DNA from: Bradyrhizobium sp. dw_411
GTDB taxonomy: Bacteria; Pseudomonadota; Alphaproteobacteria; Rhizobiales; Xanthobacteraceae
DNA: 64,000 bases
NCBI RefSeq assembly: GCF_018449695.1
Contig: NZ_JAAVUY010000002.1
Location: forward strand, 186,001 to 250,000
Reading direction: 5' to 3'
The position numbers were made by a program, and so were the translations under genes. Below, in pieces: positions 18,200-27,009 of this stretch. The first letter of the stretch is position 1, and each line of letters starts with the position of its first letter. Under the pieces are notes generated by a model. That model was given only the letters and a program-made list of their open reading frames with translations. It did not search any database and was not told where the DNA came from.

Positions 18200-18294
18200 G
18201 ACCTCGTTAAAGCGATTTCGAACTGGAACTTGTCGGTGAATATCCGGTGCGCGGCTTCAACGGCCTGATCGAGCTGTTTGCGTATCACGGCTGA
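18200..18294 (+). pseudogene. C-terminal remnant of a class III adenylate cyclase
   Basis: This fragment reads DFELELVGEYPVRGFN then GLIELFAYHG and a stop, nearly the same as the last residues of the intact cyclase at 32316-33515 (DFALERVGEYPVRGFN, DPIELFAYYG). About 95 bases can be aligned, with one base missing near 18209 relative to the intact gene. Nothing upstream of 18200 resembles a cyclase, so only the tail survives. Confidence 0.75.
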
Positions 18295-18320
18295 ATTGGA
18301 TCGCGACCATCAAGGGCAAG

Positions 18321-18794
18321 TCAGTCCCGTGGCATCTCGATATCGAAGTGACCTCGCATCTCGTCCACCACCTTGATGAGCGCCGATCGGATTATTGCAG
18401 CTGTTGAAGTCCTCGTCGATCCCGGTGCAAAGCTCACCATCGCGTTCCAAGGGTGATAGCCGTAAACCGTTATCGCCATGCCATGCTTCGGTGCGTCGGG
18501 AATCCTGGACAGGGCGTCCAGGATCAGGCTCTGCAGTTGGTCGGCCGTGCGCGTACGGGACTGCGGGGTTGCTATGATAATTTCCGGGATTGGCTCGGCT
18601 GCGGGCTGCTCCTCGGTGGGTTCGACTGTCTCCGGCGCCATCGACTCGAAAGTCGGCTCAGTGGCCGTTTTGGGAGCGTCATCCTCTGCTTTGGGGGTGT
18701 CGCTATTTTCCGCCGTCCTCCCTCTATGTTCCGGGTTCATCGCCCTTTTGATCATAGCCAACAGGCCATCATCAGCATCTTCGTTTTTATTCAC
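18321..18794 (-). CDS. Hypothetical protein with acidic/proline-rich linker
   Basis: A 157-residue protein with no recognised family. The first 85 residues are charged and rich in Glu, Pro and Thr (likely disordered), followed by a more ordered domain with QLQSLILDALSRIPDAPKHG and GYHPWNAMVSFAPGSTR. It reads convergently toward the cyclase remnant. Function unknown. Confidence 0.6.
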   Translation of the reverse strand: MNKNEDADDGLLAMIKRAMNPEHRGRTAENSDTPKAEDDAPKTATEPTFESMAPETVEPTEEQPAAEPIPEIIIATPQSRTRTADQLQSLILDALSRIPDAPKHGMAITVYGYHPWNAMVSFAPGSTRTSTAAIIRSALIKVVDEMRGHFDIEMPRD

Positions 18795-19123
18795 TTCAGA
18801 CCACTTTCGAGCAAAAGGTACCTAGGTGCGACGGCACAGTGCAAAAGCTATCGACACCAGTATTATGATATCCGCCACCAACATCCAATGCGGGTCGGCA
18901 ACGCCGCTGCTGGTGGTATCCGAATAGATGTCACTACACCCTGTTTCTTCATTGTGCGGGAATAGGTCCGTCAGGTATCGTCCTGACAAGAATGGCCGGC
19001 GGCAAGCATCGCCGGCCCCTTGGGAGCTAACGTCAGGCAGGGGCAAGCGTCGCCGAAAACGAGCGTCGTTCCCCGTCAACATTCCGTCGGACCGCCAGAG
19101 TTCGAGGAACGGGGAGGAACGTC
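18795..19123. other. Intergenic region with two hairpins before the MFS gene
   Basis: About 330 bases. It contains GTCAGG/CCTGAC (18970-18987) and a perfect 8-bp stem GGCCGGCG/CGCCGGCC (18994-19017). A leftward open frame ending at 18822 includes a hydrophobic C-terminal stretch but has no supporting features. A GGGGAGGAA ribosome site precedes the MFS gene. Confidence 0.5.
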
Positions 19124-20428
19124 ATGTCGGGACTGGACCATATCCAGACAAGCATCGGGACCGAAGGTCTTGCTGCACGGGCCGCCAGCACGGTGCGCTG
19201 GCGGATTTTCGGCATCGTTTTTGTGCTTGTCGTCATCAACCTGATTGATCGCGTGACGCTGTCGATCGCCATGCCGACAATCGCAAAGGAATTTTCGCTC
19301 GAACCGGCCATGCAGGGTCTCATCCTGAGCGCGTTCTTCTGGAGCTATGCGCTGCTGCAGATTCCGGGCGGTTGGCTGATCGATCGCTTCGGACCCCGCT
19401 CGTTGATTACAGGTGCCACGGTTGGCTGGGGTCTCTTTCAAGCCATCGCCGGCGTTGCCAGTGGCGGGATTTCTCTCTTGATCAGCCGCGTCGGTCTCGG
19501 CGCGGCTGAGGCGCCCCTGTTCCCGGCCGGTGCCAAGCTCAATTCGATCTGGCTTTCGTCGAAAGAGCGCGCACGGGGGGCCGTGCTGATGGATAGCGGC
19601 GCTCCGCTCGGCGCAGCCTTCGGCGGCGTCATCATCGCCTGGTTGATCCTCTCGCTCGGATCATGGCGGACAGCTTTTGTCGTCGCCGGCATCGCGACCA
19701 TGCTGCTCGGAGCTCTCGCCTGGTGGTATCTTCGTGACGAGCCTGCCGATCATCCCGGCGTCAATGCCGGGGAACTCTCTCTCATCAAGGCGGCCGCGTC
19801 GGCGTCCCAGGTCGCACAGCGCGATGCTCCGCGTACCATCGCGCCGCGTTCGCTGGCCGCCATTCTGGTCGGCCGCATGAGCTGGGCCATGATCAATTTC
19901 GGCCTGCTGACCTGGGGTCCAAGCTATCTGGCGCAGGCGCGCGGCTTCGACCTCAAGCAAATGGGCGGTGCCACCTTCGTCATCTTCCTTGGCGGAATGT
20001 TCGGCTCCCTCACCAGCGGCTTTTTGGTCGACAAGCTTCAGGAACGTGGCATGCGGCGAGGCACCGTCTACAAGTGGGCCCTCGGCGTGTCAGGTCTCGG
20101 CGTCATGCTGTCCTTCTTTGCACTCCCCGAAATTTCGGACCCGGTGGCGGCAGTGGCATTGCTGTCGTGCACGTTGTTTCTGCTCTATTTCGGCAGCCTT
20201 TATTGGAGCTTTCCCGCCATTCTTGCGCCACATGACAAAGTCGGCATCGTCGGCGGCGCGATGAATTTTGCGGGAAGTTCCAGCGGCATTGCGATTCCGA
20301 TCATTACCGGGCTGATCCTTCAGTCTACGGGAGCCTACCTGATGGTGCTGTACTTCTTCGCAGGCTGTGCCGCCCTTTACGTGATCGGTTCGCTGCTGAT
20401 CGATTTCCAGAGTGCCGAAGGGCGTTGA
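19124..20428 (+). CDS. MFS transporter, anion:cation symporter family
   Basis: A 434-residue, 12-helix major facilitator. NLIDRVTLSIAMPTIAKEF near residue 37, ALLQIPGGWLIDRFGPR near 80 and LSSKERARGAVLMDSGAPLG near 145 match the ACS family, which imports organic anions such as sugar acids, phthalate or other carboxylates. It lies between the enolase/ketopantoate-reductase genes and the amidohydrolase/PdxA-like genes, so it probably imports the acid these enzymes degrade. Confidence 0.9.
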   Translation: MSGLDHIQTSIGTEGLAARAASTVRWRIFGIVFVLVVINLIDRVTLSIAMPTIAKEFSLEPAMQGLILSAFFWSYALLQIPGGWLIDRFGPRSLITGATVGWGLFQAIAGVASGGISLLISRVGLGAAEAPLFPAGAKLNSIWLSSKERARGAVLMDSGAPLGAAFGGVIIAWLILSLGSWRTAFVVAGIATMLLGALAWWYLRDEPADHPGVNAGELSLIKAAASASQVAQRDAPRTIAPRSLAAILVGRMSWAMINFGLLTWGPSYLAQARGFDLKQMGGATFVIFLGGMFGSLTSGFLVDKLQERGMRRGTVYKWALGVSGLGVMLSFFALPEISDPVAAVALLSCTLFLLYFGSLYWSFPAILAPHDKVGIVGGAMNFAGSSSGIAIPIITGLILQSTGAYLMVLYFFAGCAALYVIGSLLIDFQSAEGR

Positions 20429-20441
20429 TACGGAGTACGAC

Positions 20442-21383
20442 ATGCCAGATCGACCGCTCTGGACCGGACCGATTGTGGACGCTCACCAGCACTTCTGGGA
20501 TCCGGTTGCAAATAACCACCCCTGGCTGAAGCCCGACAGCAACATCCCGTTTCGCTATGGCGACTACTCGGCCATCAAGCGCCGCTATCTGCCCAACGAC
20601 TATCTTGCCGATGCCGCCGGGCACCGGATTTCCGAGACGGTCTATGTCGAAACCGAATGGGACCCGGAAGCTCCAATCGACGAGACCCGTTACATTACCT
20701 CTGTGTCGGAGTGCTTCGGCCTGCCGAATGCCGTTGTCGCCCAGGCCTGGCTCGACCGCAGCGACGCACCATCGGTGATTGCGGGGCAGGCGGCCTTTCC
20801 GCTGGTGCGCAGCGTTCGCCACAAGCCGGGAGGTCCCGCAACCCCCGATGCGGTCGGAGCGGAACGCACGCTGATGTCGCATGAAGGGTGGCGAAAAGGA
20901 TATGCGCTGCTGGAGCGCCATGGACTGCATTTCGATCTGCAGACCCCCTGGTGGAATCTGGATGAAGCGGTTCGTCTCGCGCGTGACTTTCCGCGCACCC
21001 TCATCGTGCTCAATCATGCAGGCCTGCCGTCGGACCGGAGTCAGGTGGGCCTCGCGGGATGGCACGCAGCCATGGGCCGCTTCGCGTCCGAACCCAATGT
21101 CCGGGTCAAGATTTCAGGCCTCGGACAGCGTGGCCGTCGCTGGTCGGTGGAGGACAACCGCTGGATCGTGCAAGAAATCATCGCGATGTTCGGCGCCGGG
21201 CGCGCGATGTTCGCGAGCAACTTCCCTGTGGACAGCCTCTGCGGTACGTTCGACACGATCTTTTCGGGCTTCAAACAGATCGCGTCGCAATATTCCGAGA
21301 GCGAACAGCAGAGCCTGTTCTGCGAAACGGCACGGAACGTCTACAAAACCTCGATGCTGCAGGCTAGCACTGCCGCGCAATAA
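20442..21383 (+). CDS. Amidohydrolase-family (COG3618-type) hydrolase
   Basis: A 313-residue TIM-barrel metal hydrolase of the amidohydrolase-2 family (lactonase or pyrone-dicarboxylate hydrolase relatives). It opens with the HxH motif VDAHQHFWDP near residue 10, then VYVETEWDPEAP, LNHAGLP near 205 and ASNFPVDSL near 260, with the expected Asp. Such enzymes open lactones or pyrone rings, for example in sugar-acid or aromatic catabolism. ATG at 20442 has CGGAG upstream; it starts 13 bases after the MFS stop. Confidence 0.85.
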   Translation: MPDRPLWTGPIVDAHQHFWDPVANNHPWLKPDSNIPFRYGDYSAIKRRYLPNDYLADAAGHRISETVYVETEWDPEAPIDETRYITSVSECFGLPNAVVAQAWLDRSDAPSVIAGQAAFPLVRSVRHKPGGPATPDAVGAERTLMSHEGWRKGYALLERHGLHFDLQTPWWNLDEAVRLARDFPRTLIVLNHAGLPSDRSQVGLAGWHAAMGRFASEPNVRVKISGLGQRGRRWSVEDNRWIVQEIIAMFGAGRAMFASNFPVDSLCGTFDTIFSGFKQIASQYSESEQQSLFCETARNVYKTSMLQASTAAQ

Positions 21384-21421
21384 TCGCTGCCAGTCAATAA
21401 CATTCCAAAAAGGCTGATGAC

Positions 21422-22462
21422 ATGAACCCTGCTCAAATCTCCACGGCACGCCGACCACGAATCGCCTTTGCCATCGGCTGTCCGGCTGGTGTCGCCCCGG
21501 AACTGACCGCCCGCCTGCTGGCCGACCCCGAGGTGACTGGAGCCGCAGAGATCGTTGCGATCGGCGATCGCCGTGTGCTCGACCGGGGCGCAGAGATCGC
21601 GGGCGTCAAGCTGGATCTGAACGACACGAAACCAGACGCGGCTCTGCCGTCCAGGATAGATCGTCCCGTTTTCGTGGATTTGGGGAATCTCGATCCGGCG
21701 ACGATTCCGGTCGGGGAGCTTTCCGAGCCGTCGGGCAAAAGCGCTATCGCCAATTTCAAATACGCCATTGCGCTTGCCGCGCGCGGCGAGGCCGATGTCG
21801 TTGCGTTCAGCCCCTTCAACAAGGCTTCGATGCGGCTTGGCTATCCGGCTTACGAGGATGAAATCGTCTTCGTGACGGAGATGTTGGATTTCAAGGGGAC
21901 GGCAAGCGAGTTCAATGTTTTGCCCAATCTCTGGAATGCCCGTGTCACCTCGCACGTGCCGATTTCCGCGGTTGCGTCGCTGATCACCTTCGACAATGTC
22001 TTGCGAGGATTGCGTCTGACGGATCAGGCGATGCGCGAGGGCGGCTTCACAAAGCCTCGGATCGCCGTGGCAGGCCTCAATCCGCATGCAGGCGACGGTG
22101 GCAATTTCGGCCGCGAGGAAATCGACGTGATCGAACCGGCTGTGACGAAAGCCTTAGGCGAAGGCATTGAATGCTATGGCCCTGTGCCTTCCGACACTGT
22201 GTTTGTGCGCGCGCGCAAAGGCGAATTCGATGCGGTATTGACCATGTATCACGATCAGGGACAGGTTGCGATGAAGCTGATTGGATTTGACCAGGGCATT
22301 ACGCTCTTGGGCGGCTTTCCGTTTCCGCTGCTGACCGCGGCACACGGTTCGGCCTACGATATCGCGGGCAAGGGCGTCGCCAATCCCGGAGCTCTCCGCG
22401 CCGCGTTGCTGCTCGCCGCGAGGATGGGTGCAAGGCGGATGGCTGCAAAGGCCGCAGCCTGA
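21422..22462 (+). CDS. PdxA-family NAD-dependent dehydrogenase
   Basis: A 346-residue PdxA-family protein. RIAFAIGCPAGVAPELTARLL is the N-terminal signature, and metal-binding His residues appear in TSHVPIS, MYHDQGQVAMKL and TAAHGSAYDIAGKG. PdxA oxidises 4-phosphohydroxythreonine; paralogues oxidise and decarboxylate 4-phosphoerythronate/threonate or, in TphB, a terephthalate dihydrodiol. The context is catabolic and no sugar-acid kinase is visible, so a TphB-like or other non-phosphorylated substrate should be considered. This is probably not the vitamin B6 gene. Confidence 0.85.
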   Translation: MNPAQISTARRPRIAFAIGCPAGVAPELTARLLADPEVTGAAEIVAIGDRRVLDRGAEIAGVKLDLNDTKPDAALPSRIDRPVFVDLGNLDPATIPVGELSEPSGKSAIANFKYAIALAARGEADVVAFSPFNKASMRLGYPAYEDEIVFVTEMLDFKGTASEFNVLPNLWNARVTSHVPISAVASLITFDNVLRGLRLTDQAMREGGFTKPRIAVAGLNPHAGDGGNFGREEIDVIEPAVTKALGEGIECYGPVPSDTVFVRARKGEFDAVLTMYHDQGQVAMKLIGFDQGITLLGGFPFPLLTAAHGSAYDIAGKGVANPGALRAALLLAARMGARRMAAKAAA

Positions 22463-22529
22463 ACGCGAAGGCTGGCGCGGTACGGAAGCTTGCTGTTTTC
22501 GTGTTGTCTACACGACATCCCTTGACAAT

Positions 22530-22591
22530 AATTCCCTGATACCTTCGATCGGCACTATGTCGCCAACCACGCAGTCCTGTTTCAGGGAATT
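22530..22591. repeat. Second locus of the TTCCCTG repeat
   Basis: AATTCCCTGA at 22530-22539 is matched in reverse by TCAGGGAATT at 22582-22591, 42 bases apart. The core is the same as that of the element at 545-697. Confidence 0.5.
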
Positions 22592-22663
22592 CGACGTGGC
22601 AATGCGCTTTCGTTTCGGTCGCTCAGCCCGCGCGCCCGAGCGTGAACCTACCGGATATCGATC

Positions 22664-23011
22664 TTGAATCTGACACATGAAGACGACCCCCCCGACGAGA
22701 TTTCACGGATCGAAGCCCAGATCGAGGAGCTTGCCGAAGTCTCCGAGCGATGCCGAAAGATTATATTGTTTTCCAAAACAGCAGTCGCCGGCGGCGTCGT
22801 ATTGCTGCTCTTGATGGTACTTGGTCTATTCGGATCCAGCCAAGTCGTGGCGATCGGATCGATTGCCGTCGTACTGGGCGGGATCGTATCGCTCGGATCG
22901 AATATCAGTACGTTACAACAGACGATGGCTGCGATGAGCGCCGCCGAGGCGCTCCGTTCGGATCTGATCGGCAGGATCGACCTCCGCGTGGTCAGTGACA
23001 AAAAGTTCTGA
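22664..23011 (+). CDS. Small membrane hypothetical protein
   Basis: A 115-residue protein with an acidic N-terminus, two hydrophobic helices (about residues 38-58 and 62-80) and a C-terminal segment STLQQTMAAMSAAEALRSDL likely to be helical. It resembles small membrane proteins I associate with Bradyrhizobium, of unknown function. The start appears to be TTG at 22664, with GGAT upstream. It overlaps no other gene. Confidence 0.6.
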   Translation: MNLTHEDDPPDEISRIEAQIEELAEVSERCRKIILFSKTAVAGGVVLLLLMVLGLFGSSQVVAIGSIAVVLGGIVSLGSNISTLQQTMAAMSAAEALRSDLIGRIDLRVVSDKKF

Positions 23012-23065
23012 ATCGGATTTGACGTGCAGGGCGCGTTTGCCGATCGCGGCCAGCCGCTGCCTCAT

Positions 23066-23116
23066 GATGCCTGCTCATACCTTGATATGATCGGCTTCCG
23101 CCCTGGGTTGTATGGT
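23066..23116 (+). repeat. Dispersed repeat copy A (about 50 bp)
   Basis: A stretch of about 50 bp whose central 25 bp (23073-23097, beginning GCTCATACCTTGATATG) recur exactly at 26838-26862. The copies lie either side of the small exported gene and the first efflux pair. Confidence 0.65.
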
Positions 23117-23258
23117 TCGGCAGTGATGTTGCGGATATCCCTACCTTGAAATTGAGGGAAGCCCGATCAAATCGCGTCGGGATCGCCTTATACCTGAAGC
23201 GTCTGCCCTGGAAGTCGCCGATGCGATGGCTGGGAGGATGCTTCTCAAGGAGGTCGAA

Positions 23259-23633
23259 ATGCTGCTTCGCCTGCCAATCGTCATCCTGACGACGCTTTCA
23301 CCCGTCGCCATTTCCGATGCGCCCCCCCGATTCGATATCGCGAAGGAGTGCCGTTTCGAAAGCGAATCCTCCAAAGCTTTCGACCGGTGCTCTCGTGATG
23401 AGGCTGAAGCGCTTCAGCAGCTTGAAACGGAGTGGCCGCAATTTGTCGGCGCCGACAGGAGCGGCTGTGTAGTCGAGGCAACGGTTGCTGGCTTCGCGAG
23501 CTACGTTGAACTGCTGACTTGTCTGGAAATGTCAAGGGATGTCGGCAACGGCAAGACCAATCCCCGTGGGGCGCCCGGGGCGCAGTCGACGCGTCCTCCG
23601 TCCGAATTGAGCGTCGTCGATAAACACGACTGA
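23259..23633 (+). CDS. Small exported hypothetical protein with four cysteines
   Basis: A 124-residue protein with an N-terminal signal-like segment MLLRLPIVILTTLSPVAIS. Cys residues near 32, 43, 69 and 85 (AKECRF, DRCSRDE, SGCVVE, LTCLEM) suggest disulfide bonding in the periplasm. The strong AAGGAGG site before ATG at 23259 fixes the start; an upstream reading from 23226 is rejected. Function unknown. It lies 40 bases before the HlyD-type gene. Confidence 0.68.
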   Translation: MLLRLPIVILTTLSPVAISDAPPRFDIAKECRFESESSKAFDRCSRDEAEALQQLETEWPQFVGADRSGCVVEATVAGFASYVELLTCLEMSRDVGNGKTNPRGAPGAQSTRPPSELSVVDKHD

Positions 23634-23672
23634 TTTGCTTGAGAAGCGATCTTCCTTGGGAGGGAATGTCCG

Positions 23673-25211
23673 ATGCCTGCTGACACCGTCGAAGACAAGA
23701 GCGTGGCAGCTTCGATCGAGGCGCCCGCAATAGGCAATACGGATGCCAAGGTCGATCGCGATGCCACATCGCCACGGGTGGATGTTGGCTCAAAACCAGC
23801 TTCGAAGCGAGAAATCACGCGGCAACGAACATTGCTGATCGGTGTGCTCGGCGCTGCGGTGATCGCGGCGGCGGTGTTCGGCGTTCCCTGGATCCGGTTC
23901 GTGCTCAGCACGGTTTCGACCGACGACGCCTTTGTGAACGGGCATGTGACGTCCGTCGCCCCCCGCGTCCACGGTCAGGTCGCCCGGGTTCTGGTGGATG
24001 ACAACAACCGCGTGCACAAAGGTGATCTTCTTGTCGAGTTGGACAAGGAACCGCTCCGGGACGCCGTCGCTGTGAAGAAGGCGGCCGTCGATACTGCTGG
24101 GGCCGATCTCCAGGTAGCGAAGGCCACGGTTCGCGGTATCGAGGCGCAGGCCTGGAGCCGTCGCTGGCAATTGCAACAAGTCGTGGAGAACGTCGAAAAC
24201 CAGATAAGCCTGCTGCATGCCCGCGTCGCCGCGCTCAGAAAAGCGAAGGCCACGCTTGTACTCGCGCAGCAGGAATTCGACCGGACGTCGCAGTTGGTCG
24301 TATCCGAGACGGCGAGCCGCGAGCTCTATGACCAGCGTCAGGCGACATTGTCGATTGCCCGGGCGGGTGTCGTCCAGGCATTGGCGGATGCGAACCAGAT
24401 CCGTGTCTCGTTGGGCCTGTCGACACAGCCCGAAGACAGCGCGGATCTCGACCGGGTACCGGCCAACCTCGATGAGACGTTTTCTTCGGTCCTGCAGGCG
24501 CAGGCGGAACTGATTCAGACCGCGGCGGAACTGGGCGTTGTACATTCCTACAATCAGTCTCCGAAGCAGATGCTCGAAGCGTTCGAAAAGGGCGGGGTTG
24601 ACCGCACGTTCGATCAACTCGCCCCGGTGGCGCCGCCTGTTAAGCAAGCCGAAGCCAAGCTCGAAGCTGCCAAACGCGATCTGGCTCTGGCTGAGCTCGA
24701 TCTTCGCTATGGCGATGTCGTCGCGGAGATCGACGGCGTCGTCACGCGCCGGAACGTCAATCCCGGCAATGACGTTCAGGTCGGACAGAGCTTGATGGCG
24801 ATCCGATCGCTCAGCGAGATCTGGATCGATGCGAATTTCAAGGAGACGCAACTGCGCGACCTGCGCATCGGTCAAGCCGCCGATCTCTATGTCGATATCT
24901 ATGGCGACAAGCAGGTATTCAGTGGCCGGATCACCGGCTTTACGATAGGCACCGGATCGACGCTCGCATTGTTGCCGCCGCAGAATGCTACCGGCAATTA
25001 TATCAAGATCGTCCAGCGGCTGCCGGTCCGGATCGAGCTTGAGGGTTACGATCCGGACAAGAAACCGCTGTTCATCGGCGCATCGGTTGTCCCTTACGTT
25101 TATCTGAACAAACCGGTGAACGGGCCGAATGCCGGGGCATTTCTTCGGGCCTTCCAGCCGCAATCGCAGGGCAGCGCTTCGGCCGCGAGCGCGTCAGGCA
25201 CCGGCAAATGA
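23673..25211 (+). CDS. HlyD/EmrA-family efflux adaptor
   Basis: A 512-residue membrane-fusion protein: a cytoplasmic leader of about 50 residues, one membrane helix near 55-75 (LLIGVLGAAVIAAAVFG), then STDDAFVNGHVTSVAPRVHG at the first beta-barrel/lipoyl half, a long helical hairpin, and the second lipoyl half DGVVTRRNVNPGNDVQVGQ near 350. It links an inner-membrane pump to the outer membrane for drug export. It is longer than most EmrA proteins because of the extended helical region. It overlaps the next gene by 4 bases. Confidence 0.9.
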   Translation: MPADTVEDKSVAASIEAPAIGNTDAKVDRDATSPRVDVGSKPASKREITRQRTLLIGVLGAAVIAAAVFGVPWIRFVLSTVSTDDAFVNGHVTSVAPRVHGQVARVLVDDNNRVHKGDLLVELDKEPLRDAVAVKKAAVDTAGADLQVAKATVRGIEAQAWSRRWQLQQVVENVENQISLLHARVAALRKAKATLVLAQQEFDRTSQLVVSETASRELYDQRQATLSIARAGVVQALADANQIRVSLGLSTQPEDSADLDRVPANLDETFSSVLQAQAELIQTAAELGVVHSYNQSPKQMLEAFEKGGVDRTFDQLAPVAPPVKQAEAKLEAAKRDLALAELDLRYGDVVAEIDGVVTRRNVNPGNDVQVGQSLMAIRSLSEIWIDANFKETQLRDLRIGQAADLYVDIYGDKQVFSGRITGFTIGTGSTLALLPPQNATGNYIKIVQRLPVRIELEGYDPDKKPLFIGASVVPYVYLNKPVNGPNAGAFLRAFQPQSQGSASAASASGTGK

Positions 25212-26815
25212 CAGACCTCGCCCTTTCACCTTCAAGGCCACGGGCCGCCGTAAACCCGTGGCTTGTCGCCGCCGTGGTCATCATTCCGACTTTCATGGAG
25301 GTGCTCGACACCACCATTGCCCTGGTCGCGCTGCGATACATTGCCGGCGGTCTTTCGGCCACGGTCGACGACGGCGAATGGGTCATCACCAGCTACTTCG
25401 CCGCCAATGCGATCATCCTGCCGATCAGCGGATGGTTGTCGGCTCGGCTCGGGCGCCGCAACTATTTCCTGCTGTCGATCGCAGTCTTTACTCTCGCGTC
25501 CGGCGCATGTGGCATGGCCACCAGCCTCGGCCAGTTGATCGTGTTTCGCGTCGTGCAGGGCCTGGCGGGCGGTGGTCTTCAGCCCTCCAGTCAGGGCGTG
25601 CTGCTGGACGCCTTTCCGGTCGAGAAGCAAGGCATCGCGATGACGCTGTTTGGCCTGGCTGCGCTGTTGGCGCCGGTGGTCGGTCCGACCCTCGGCGGCT
25701 GGATCACTGACAGTTATTCGTGGCGATGGGCGTTCTTTATCAACCTGCCGATTGGCCTCGTGGCATTTGGTGCGTGCTATGTCATGCTGCACGACCCGGA
25801 ATACCTCGTCAAAGAGCGCAAGGAGTTGCGCAAGCAGCCTCTGCGTTTTGACGGAATCGGCCTGTCATTGCTGGTGATCGTCATGGTCTCCTGGGAGGTG
25901 ATGCTCAGCAAGGGACAAGAGTGGGACTGGCTAAGCGATCCGTTCTGGCGCGTGCAGACGCTGACGATTTTTTTCGGATTCGGTTTGATCGCGCTGATCT
26001 TCTGGGAATTGCGCAACCCCAATCCTGTGGTCAATTTTCGCCCGTTAAAGGAACGAAATTTCGCGGCCTGCTGCGTGATCATCTTCGGCGCTTTCGCCAT
26101 CCTTTACGCCGCCAGCACATCATTGCCCGCCCTGCTGCAATCCCTGTTCGGCTATGATGCTTTCAGCGCGGGACTGGTCATGTCGCCGGCGGGGTTTGGT
26201 GCGCTGTTGGCGATGCCGTTTGTCGGCATGGCACTTGGCAAGGGAGCGGATGCCCGGTGGCTACTCGCGGGCGGCCTGCTGACCATGGCGATCGCAAATT
26301 ACTGGATGTCGCAGATGAATATCGAGATCAGCCCCGGCCAGGTGGTCTGGCCCCGGGTGTTGCTGGTGTTTGGACTCTCGATGTGCTTTGCGCCTGCCAA
26401 CGTCGCGGCTTATCTCTATATTCCACCAGCGCTGCGTGGCGCAGCCGTCGGTCTGCTCAGTCTTTTGCGTAATGAGGGAGGCAGTGTCGGCACCTCGATG
26501 GCGCAGACCATGCAGGAGCGCCGTGAACAATTTCACGTCCTGCGGCTCGGCGAGTTCCTCGATTCGTTCAATGCAGGCGTGGTTTCTTTCCTGGCGCAGG
26601 CTCGCGGCGTTTTTCTGCAGCAGAGTGGCGATGCGTCCGCAGCCCAGCAATTGGCCTTGCAGACGCTCGAGAACTTGCGGCAGCAGCAGGCATCGTCACT
26701 GGCTTATTTCGATGTCTTTTTCTTGTTGGCCGTGGTGACGCTGATGCCGTTACTCGCGGTGCTGCTGATGAAGCGTTCGGTGGCTGAGAAAGGCGCCCGC
26801 ATCGGCGGTGAATAA
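25208..26815 (+). CDS. DHA2-family (EmrB-type) MFS multidrug exporter
   Basis: A 535-residue, 14-helix exporter. FMEVLDTTIALVALRYIAG near residue 25 is the DHA2 motif with the membrane-embedded Asp, followed by SGWLSARLGRRNYFL and GLAGGGLQPSSQGVLLD. It pairs with the HlyD protein upstream (ATGA overlap), forming an EmrAB-like proton-driven pump for hydrophobic compounds. Substrate unknown; no regulator is directly attached. Confidence 0.9.
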   Translation: MTDLALSPSRPRAAVNPWLVAAVVIIPTFMEVLDTTIALVALRYIAGGLSATVDDGEWVITSYFAANAIILPISGWLSARLGRRNYFLLSIAVFTLASGACGMATSLGQLIVFRVVQGLAGGGLQPSSQGVLLDAFPVEKQGIAMTLFGLAALLAPVVGPTLGGWITDSYSWRWAFFINLPIGLVAFGACYVMLHDPEYLVKERKELRKQPLRFDGIGLSLLVIVMVSWEVMLSKGQEWDWLSDPFWRVQTLTIFFGFGLIALIFWELRNPNPVVNFRPLKERNFAACCVIIFGAFAILYAASTSLPALLQSLFGYDAFSAGLVMSPAGFGALLAMPFVGMALGKGADARWLLAGGLLTMAIANYWMSQMNIEISPGQVVWPRVLLVFGLSMCFAPANVAAYLYIPPALRGAAVGLLSLLRNEGGSVGTSMAQTMQERREQFHVLRLGEFLDSFNAGVVSFLAQARGVFLQQSGDASAAQQLALQTLENLRQQQASSLAYFDVFFLLAVVTLMPLLAVLLMKRSVAEKGARIGGE

Positions 26816-26830
26816 CAGTCGTCGCCTCGC

Positions 26831-26881
26831 GATGCCAGCTCATACCTTGATATGATCGGCTTGTGCCTAGTGTTGGATGGT
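26831..26881 (+). repeat. Dispersed repeat copy B (about 50 bp)
   Basis: Second copy of the repeat at 23066-23116, in the same orientation, with an exact 25-bp core at 26838-26862 and scattered differences beyond. It begins 15 bases after the first DHA2 gene. Confidence 0.65.
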
Positions 26882-27009
26882 CGAGCACGCCGGTGGCCTG
26901 CACAATGGCGTGACCCTTCAACAGAGGACGAACGGAAATGTGCAGGCCTTTCTCATCGCCGACCTGGCGGGGCTTGCGCGAAACACCGGCACCGGCCGCC
27001 CCGATCCGT

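Noticed and set aside
18822..19082. Leftward frame with a hydrophobic C-terminal stretch
   Set aside because: The N-terminal part is untypical Arg-rich sequence, it spans two hairpins, and no start site fits.
21422..22462. Vitamin B6 biosynthesis pdxA
   Set aside because: The catabolic neighbourhood points to a PdxA-family paralogue rather than the B6 gene.
23066..26881. Composite transposon bounded by the direct repeats
   Set aside because: No transposase or terminal inverted repeats and no target duplication are visible.
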